Shown: in pieces, positions 54,401 through 63,400 of the stretch | Layout of the letters: every line of letters starts with the position of its first letter | Position numbering within the stretch: the first letter of the stretch is position 1 | Origin: Hippopus hippopus | Lineage: Eukaryota; Mollusca; Bivalvia; Cardiida; Cardiidae | Direction of reading: 5' to 3' | NCBI GenBank assembly: GCA_946811185.2 | Contig: OX328112.1 | Location: forward strand, 13,045,215 to 13,109,214 | Length of the DNA: 64,000 nt | Position numbers and translations under genes: made by a program | The notes under the pieces: generated by a model | The model's input: the letters and a program-made list of their open reading frames with translations, nothing else | Told to the model about the DNA's origin: nothing | Databases searched by the model: none

Positions 54401-57400
54401 CGGGGGTGGGGCCAAATTTGACCCCAGGGGTGGGGCCAAATTTGACCCCAGGGCTGTAATTTGAAGAAACTTGGTAGAGGTCCACCAGATAAAGCTACAT
54501 GCCAAATTTGGTAGCCTTAGGCCTTATGGTTTCAGACAAGAAGATTTTCAATATTTTTTAGTTTTGTTGCCATGGCAACCAGTTTTTGAAGGAATCAAAT
54601 GCTTTCAAGAAATTCTGAAGAGGACCATGGCAGGATAATTTCTGTGAAGTTTCATCAAAATTGGATGGGTAGTTTCAGAGAAGAAGATGTTTGAAATAAA
54701 AGTTAACGGATGGACGGACGCACGAGAGACACCTGGCCATGACATAGGCTGCTGGCCTTTTGTCAGTGGAGCTAAAAAAAAGAAAGAATCTAAATAAATA
54801 CATGTATCATCCATTTCTTAACTGGGATATTCTCCTTTTCCCACATTGTTTCCTTCCTTACAAACCCGTTTCATATTGTTTGAGCCTTATTTCAAGTGTT
54901 GTCTGTTACTGCTTTGAATTTTGACAATTCAAAAATTTTTCCATCTAGTATAGAGTAAACCAGTACTTCAACTCTGTATTAAATTACTTAAGGAAACTAC
55001 CACTTCATACACCCTGCCAGTGGAAATTATACATGGAATTTTCTATTACAAATTCAACAACGCCTTAATCACTGAGCCATATAACAACCCTAGAATGAAT
55101 GTATCAATACAACAACAAAAAACACCCCAAGCAGTTGAACCTACAGCTTACCATGCACAAATAGTTCAGCTTTACAAGTCACTGATCCAACCTCATTTTT
55201 AGCTTCAGCCATATATTTCCCATCATGCTCTGGGAGAACATCTATTATTAGTAACGATGAATCATCATCACCATATTCGATGGTAAATCTGTTGTCATCT
55301 TTGGTAATCTGTCTGTCCTCTTTGTACCAGAGGATCTCGGGCTTGGGTTGACCTTTGGCCTTGCAGTAAAATGAGGCTTTCTCATTGACTGTGGTTTCTA
55401 CAGTTTGGATTTCTATGACAAATTTGGGTGCTTCAAGTTTCTGTACCTCTTCTTTGGGTTTTTCTGAAATGGTAAATAAGCCTGTCTCAGATGGTAATTC
55501 TTTTATTGATTGTCTGTCCATTTTCTGAACAGTCACGAGATTCAGAGACCTTGAAGAAGGCTCTTGAAAACACTGTTGGAAAAAGAGAAAATGCTGGTAA
55601 CCAGCATTTTTTTTTCCTTTTCCCACGTTTTCAAAAGTCACACTGAATAGGGTCTTTAAAACTTTGGACAGTGTGGTAAGGGTTAACAGAAAACAACGTA
55701 CCAAGGTTACAGTTTGTGTATAAATTATCTTTGTACAAACTATGGTTTTTTGCCTTCAGTCTTGACAACTGTTTTTTCTTCTTCTTTTGTAACCTCTTCC
55801 TTTTCCAACAATGTTTTGCAAGGTTTGATCAGTGGGATCTTATAATAGATGAGTATTGCATATGTAGTCATTTCTAGCAAGTCTTTTAGACTTGCAACAT
55901 TGTCTTTTCGTTCGAATTCAATTTCTGCCAGGCATAAGATCCATGTGCCTGATATTCTAGGAATAGCCTGAGGTTTATACCAATCACCAGTCTTGAATCA
56001 TGCATGTAAAAGTTCGGCTGGGACAGAGTACATAGTCTATTAGCTCGCATTTTTGTCAATTATTTGTATAATTAATTCGCCTTTGTCTGACGTTGCCAGA
56101 ATTATAATGTGTCATGCTTACGTAAAACTGTGGTGGTGTTTTGTTTTGTCTGTGACAGTATTGAGAACTGTAGAGATCACTTACCAATGACCTGCAGTTG
56201 TGCAGAACATGTTGCTTTGCCAAAGGTGTTTTCGGCTTCAACAATGTAGTCACCAGCATCTTCAGGTACAATGTCAGTAATTTCAAGATGGTGGACAGTT
56301 TCTTCTTCAGCTATTATGTATCTGCCTTCTTGTTTCAATTCCTGACCATTGTAGAACCATTTGATTTCTGGTTTGGGTTCACCAATGACTTCACAATTAA
56401 AGTCTACTTGGTCACCTTCATCCAGCTGTAATTTAAAAACAAATTACTTAAAAATCCAGATTGCCAATAAACAAAATGAAACACCAATTAACAGACTGAA
56501 CTATTACAACCAGGACTGTGTGAGTGGTGCTATACACAGCTTTCAACATTTCCATAATGGTTAGCTTGATTCCACAAGGTTATAGGATAATCTCATAAAA
56601 TAGCTTTCCATGGCATAATATTTTGTTCCCATGTGATAACCTAACCACACAGGAACATGATATCATGTCATGTTATTGAGAAAAGTACCTCATGGAAGTG
56701 GTGTTGCTTGTCCGCTCTGTGCTGCCCATCGTTTAGAGCCAGTTTAAATTTGTGATCTGCAAACACTTTGAATACGGACATGTTTACAATTTTCTTGTTT
56801 GGTAAAAAGTTAACTCTTTACCAAACTACAAAATTTTAGACTTGCTCAAATTGAAAGCATTTGCAAAAGATACATAAAGCAAGGCTTTTATAAAGGGATT
56901 ATTTTTTGATAGAATAGAAACCGTTGTGGAAAAGGGAGAAAATGCTGGTTACCAGCATTTTTTCCTTTCTCCACAATGTTTTCAAAAGTCTTTTTCATCA
57001 GGGTCGTTAAACTCGGGATTGTTTGGCAAAAACTTAAAGAAAAAACGTATATACAGAAACAATTGTACCCAACTTACAGTTTGTGTTTTGATCTTCAGAA
57101 CAAACTCTGGTTTCTTGCCTTCAGGTTTCACAACTGCTTTCTCATCTTCTTTCTTAACTTCTTCAGTGTCTGAAATAATTAGAACAGTATTATAGTCAAA
57201 GATAGGGGAACATGGGAATATATTTGGCCAGACAAGGTTCTTTTTGCATATCTTCTGCATTTCCTACTTTTCCCACAATGTTTTCTACCCTACCATAAAA
57301 AAAAATTCAGTTTTTGAGTCTCATTTTCTAGTCGTCTGCAAATACTTTTGTGTAAGTCTAAATTTATGTCGACTGGTAAATAGTTAACCCATTACCTCTT

Positions 57401-60400
57401 GCAAACTCTAAGTTCAATCTAGAAAAAGACTAAGGAAACACTGCTGGTAAAAGGCAATTTTTCAGTTTTGAAACAATATCTTCATATGCATTTATGTATT
57501 GTATAAATTATCTTTCTTGTACATAGCTGTTTACATTTTTACCAAATGACAAAATTTTAGAACTAGTCCAAATTGAAAGCATAATTATGTAAACAAGATG
57601 TCTGTTTGTAATAGTCATGCCTCCCTACTGCCACATTGATACAGGAAGTGGTACAGTTCATAAACTGATACCAAAAGAATTGATTGGGAAATATCGGTGT
57701 CATCTTTTTGATTTATAGCCCACTTCAATTGTTAAATGTGATAATCCGTCAACAGTTCGCATAATTATACACACCACCATGTGTATACATACAAGATTGT
57801 AAACAGTCGCTGATACACAGACTGGGTTATCGATTTACTTTTCAGCACGCGTGTTCAACTTCCGCTTTTTTCCAGTCGACTTTGATGCTTACTACATCCC
57901 CGATAATACGCGAATAAAATGTTGGAGCCACAAGTTGAGCCCATATCACAATTTTTGAGATACTTTAATTTTTTTTTAGCAAATGGCTCAAGTGGCGAAT
58001 GGCAGAAGAACCTATGTCAATTCTGTGTCTAGTTATCATCTGGACAAGGTTTGGTCTATATATCAACATGTTGACGGTCACTGTGACCTTGACCTTTGAC
58101 CGATTGACCTCAAAATCAATAGAGATCATCTACACTCCAAGACACATGTCTGTGCCAAATTTGAAGAACCTAAGTCAATTCTGTGTCTAGTTATCATCCG
58201 GACAAGGTTTGGTCTATATATCAACATGTTGATGGTCACTGTGACCTTGACCTTTGACCGATTGACCTCAAAATCAATAGGGATCATCTACACTCCGAGA
58301 CGCATGTCTGTGCCAAATTTGAAGAACCTAGGTCAATTCTGTGTCTAGTTATCATCCGGACAAGGTTTGGTCTATATATCAACATGTTGACGGTCACTGT
58401 GACCTTGACCTTTGACCGATTGACCTTTAAATCAATAGGGATCATCTGCCCTCCGAGACACATGTCTGTGCCAAATTTGACAAACCTAGGTCAATTCTGT
58501 GTCTAGTTATCATCCGAACAAGGTTTGGTCTATATATCAACATGTTGACGGTCACTGTGACCTTGACCCTTGACCGATTGACCTTTAAAACAATAGGGAT
58601 CATCTACACTCCGAGACGAATGTCTGTGCCAAATTTGACGAACCTAGGTCAATTCTGTGTCTAGTTATCATCCGGACAAGGTAAGGTCTACCGACCGACC
58701 GACCAACACACCGACCGACCAACATGTGCAAAGCAATATACCCCCAATTCGTTGAAGGGAGCCATAATGACAAAATAAATGTCACTCCAAAATTGAAATT
58801 TGTTTTGGAAAGGGGTAGAAAACATGTGGGAAAAGGAGAAAATGCTGGTCAGCAGCATTTTCTCCTCTTCCCAGAATGGGTTCAAAAGGCTTCTTTCTGT
58901 GGGTCATCAAAATTCAGGATTGTATGGTAAAGGGTTAAAATTAAAGGAAATTTCTTTCAAGAAGTGATTGGCAAATGCAAGTCTAGAAAGATCTATAATG
59001 TGGCAGAAGTTTGGGGATTAAAACATGAAATATAACTATACAATGTTACCCACCATTTTTGTTTCTATATTCCAACAATATATCCTCAATTTTCACATTA
59101 CAAAAAATTGTTATAAATGTTCGACTGAGCTGCTCTGTGTACACCAGCATTGCACATAATCACAGCTTTTGTAACACCAGTAATTCCTTATCATGGATAA
59201 ATTTTGCATATAGATCTAGATTTTAACATAAATTTAGATTCAGATGTAAAGTAATTCTTTATTTTTCATATAATAAATTTTGCATTGAGTTTTAACAATT
59301 TTTGTGCATTATATAACAATCAAAGGATTTAAAATAATATTTTTTTTTTACTTCTCAAGATTTCTTTACATTATCATTCACTTTTGATAAAAGTTTCTTG
59401 ATATAACAGCCATTAAAATTTCAGATTTTAAACATGCAAACTAGTATTTGACCAGTTTTTTCAAAGAAACATAGTTGAGATTCAAACACACACACATTTT
59501 GCAATAAACTATTATCCAGTTGAATCAACTCCTGAATCTAAAACTGACCAATCAAATTCAGAGAAAATTCCACGGATCAAAATTCAGTATCAGTCATCAC
59601 ATTTTTGATTTTCTTCTCTCCTGTAAATTGTCCTAGCTTATGTTCTCGTCTAAAATGTATTTAAGACTTAACCCTTTACCAAACTACCACATGTTTTCAC
59701 AACCTCGAGGAAGTTAACCCTTTACCACACAATCCTGACTTTTAACAACCCTGAGAAAGAAAGCTTTGGAAAACATGGTGGGAAAGGGAGAAAATGCTGG
59801 AAACCAGCATTTTCTCCTTTTCCCATCATGTTTTCTACCCTTCTGAGACAAATTTCAATTCTTGGATCACATTTATTCTGTCGTCTGCAGATGCTTTCAC
59901 TTTATGCTTGTCTAAAATTTTGTCGTTTGGTAAAGAGTTAACTATTAAAAAAATGTTTGGTACACGAAAAAATGCTGATCACCAGCTATTTCTCCTTTTC
60001 CTATGCTGTTTTGTACCCTTTCAAAGACAAATCCCTTCACCTGAGCCACATTTCTCATTTGAAAATGCTTTCAATATGGACCAATCCACAACTTTGTAGT
60101 CAGGTAAAAGAGTTAACTCTTTACCAAACAACAAAACTTCAGACTTGTCTGAACTTAGTGCATTAAATTTTGCAGACAACAAATTAAATGTGGCTCCACT
60201 GTGAAATTTACTTTGAAATGGTAGAAAACATTGTGGGAAATAAAAAAAATTTCTCCTTTTACAGCAATTTTTTTGAAAGCATTCTTCTTCAGGGTCATTA
60301 AAATTGAGGACTGTGTAGAAAAGGATAACACAATGAAATGCACTAATCTCTTTCACAATAAATCTTTCCCCCTTGTAGGTACCTTTTGATGCCTTGCTAT

Positions 60401-63400
60401 CAATCGATTGATTGATTGATTATATGGTGTTTAAAAATCTTGCGAAGATTATTTCAGTTACACAGGGAAGCCAGTGCACCTATCCATGCTTTCCTGGAGT
60501 GTCTTTCACCAGTACTCTCTCCACAATATTCTCTCCACGTCACTGGCTGCTTTCCCACATAACCATCATCAAAACAATGATCAGCTGAGAGAGAACAATG
60601 AATCCTGTTGCAATTACTATAATTACTCCTTGAAAAGAAATTTGCCAACCTGGGGATCAAACCAGCGACCCCCTGCTCTCAAGTGCTGTACAGTACGAAC
60701 TGAGCTACCCGGGCTCAGCGGCCATGTAAGAGCAAAAGGATATGCAGTATTGATGGATGATATAATGCCAGTTGTTTGAGTTTTAAATAAGATTAAACTT
60801 TTATTACCAAACAACCCCTACTTTTAACAAACCCAAGAAAGAAAGCTTTTGAAAAGATTGTGAATACAGGAGAAAATGCTGTCAACCAGTTTTTCCCCTT
60901 TTCTAACAATGTGTTCTAACCTTCCACAAGGTGAATTTTGTTTTTTTTACACATTCGTCATTTACAAATGCCTTCAATTTGGATCAGTCTAAAATTTTGT
61001 AGTCTGGTAAAGAGTTAATTGTTACCTAACTAATACTTTAATCAGTTCAATAATGGAGCAGTATTAAGACTAATGTCCATGTTTCAGTATAGTACAGTTG
61101 CAATATTTACAAATGAAATTAGAAAACCCATCAAAAGCTTTATATCATAAACACTTTAAATCTTTACTAAATGTAGAAAGATATTTTGTCAGTTGACATG
61201 TCCTCTTTTTTTCTCGTGCTATTTTATCGAATTTTAGATGTTCCAGTCATTATTTAAATGTTGAAGTTGGCAGACATCAAAATGTTGATTACCATCTCAG
61301 ATTTTGTAAATTTTGTATGGATGTTAATGTGTACCTTGTGGAAGATGAATTTCATTTTTTGTTAATATGTCCAATGTATGAAGGACTAGTATGTTCAATG
61401 TATGAGGAACTACATAAATTGTACTTTCAAGAAAGATGGGCAAAGGCATATCTATCCAAAAGACTATTTTACGAGATTAAGCAAGTCAACAGACTCTTAT
61501 ATAATTATGAAGTCATATGTAAAGTTTCTTACCGAAGTATCTAAATTTCTAAAGTCTTTATGAAATGACGATATGTAAATTTCTTAAACATTTGGAGAAA
61601 GTTATTTTTATTTCACACTTAAACTTATTTTGCTTGATGACACTCATGTTTCTTACTATCTTATAATAATATGTATTTACTATGAATAATGGGCCAGAGG
61701 CCTTTATGGCAAATAAAGAATTGTGATTGCCATTGTCTGATTGAAGTCCAATACGACCATGTTCAATACCACAAATTTTGCAAGGTATGATGAAATTTTT
61801 AAGCTATTAAAAAAGTTTCAACTTTTTCCTCCCCTATTTTGAATGTTTCACTAAAAACAAAACATGTTTTCTAATTCAATCTTGCATCAATGTATTGAAG
61901 TAGGATTAAGACATTGTTAGATACTGGTACCATGTTTTTAAAACAACAAAGTTCACTTAATTAGAGACAAATCCAATGCACATAATTTTAGTCCAGTTCT
62001 TACACATGCTAAATCATTTAAAGGCTTCAAATCATTATGGCGAGTACCCTTTTAAACTCATTACTCCATGCTCAAAGTCTTAAGATACTTTTTGATAAAG
62101 GTTTCTTGTAAGATACTGAGGTAAGTTTATTCAAGTAATATTTAGATCTGAAAAAAATCAAGAAAATCTTGTTAAGAAAAAAATAAAAAAAATGACAATT
62201 TTGGGCTCATTCTTCATCTATCACAGTATTTCTGAAAGCATTATGTTGTTGAGATGTCAAAAATCATTACAAGGTAAACATTACTAAAACAAAAGGACAG
62301 GTACCATGAAAAGTTATAACGGATAACTTTCAATGGTTTTTGAAAAAGTAAACAAAGTGAAAATTTTCTGCACTTGAACAACTCTCTTTGTTTACCAAAG
62401 GCGATAAACAAAAACGGTCTGTTTACAAACAATTGTTTGAGGTCTATGGATGAAATCCCTATTTACCCTTTACCGAACAATCCCGATTTTTAACAATTCT
62501 GAGAAAGAAATTCTTTGAAAACATTGTGGGAAAAGAAGAAAATGCTGGTAATCAGCATTTTCTCCCTTTCCAACAATGTTTTCTAACCTCTCAGAAACAA
62601 ACACAATCATTTGAGCCACTTTTAATTTGTCATCTGCGAAACTTTCAAAATTGACAAGTCTAAAATTTTTGTCGTTAGGTAAAGGGTTGACTGTTAACCA
62701 TTAACCAAACAATCCTGTGTTCTACATAGAGCTGAGGCAGAAATACCCTTGAAAAATATTATGGGAAATGGAGAAAATGCTGGTAACCAGCATTTTCTCC
62801 TTTTCCCACAATATTTTTTTAAATCCTTTCATAAACAAATCTCATAATTTGATCCCCAATTCATCCAATGTTTACAAATGTTTTGAATTTGGACAAGTCT
62901 AAAACTATGTTGTGTGGTAAAAAATCTTGCTTAGGATTCACCAGCCATTCTTTTTCTCCAGAATTTTCCAACTTTGAAAGTAACATGACTTGTGATTGGC
63001 TCAACCATTTGGCTGGTTTAGCCAATCAGAAGTTCAGTTAACCCTTTCCCAAACAAACCTGTGTTTTTACGCATCTGCAGTACAAGTCTTTTGAAAACAC
63101 TGTGAGAAAAGGAGAAATTGCTCGTAACGAACGATTTCTCCTTTTCCCACAACATTTTCTACCCCATTGGGTACTTTCTCCCACTTTTATCAAATTCAAC
63201 ATTGTTGTCTGCAAACTTTTTCAGTTTGAAAGATTCTAAAATTTGTCGTTTGGGAAAGGGTGAATTTCAAGTTGAAAATCTTGGAGAATACCATAAGACT
63301 ATTTCTGTTTTTAAAAATGGTTGGTGAATGTGGACCCTGGCTGTTCAGTCTGATTTACACAAAAACATGTAGCAAACCTCAATTCTAAAAAGTAAATAGA

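Noticed and set aside
59055..59069. 15-nt phase-1 microexon candidate (ETKMV)
   Set aside because: Frame fits but the donor (GTAACA) is poor and so short a match is expected by chance.
60640..60718. Possible functional tRNA gene on the minus strand
   Set aside because: A and B boxes are present but there is no proper cloverleaf, and the sequence continues into a SINE body with an (ATTG)n tail.
61317..61544. Plus-strand ORF as an independent gene
   Set aside because: Its Cys-rich VEDEFHFLLICP-type motif and the following polyA-like end fit a truncated LINE, not a host gene.
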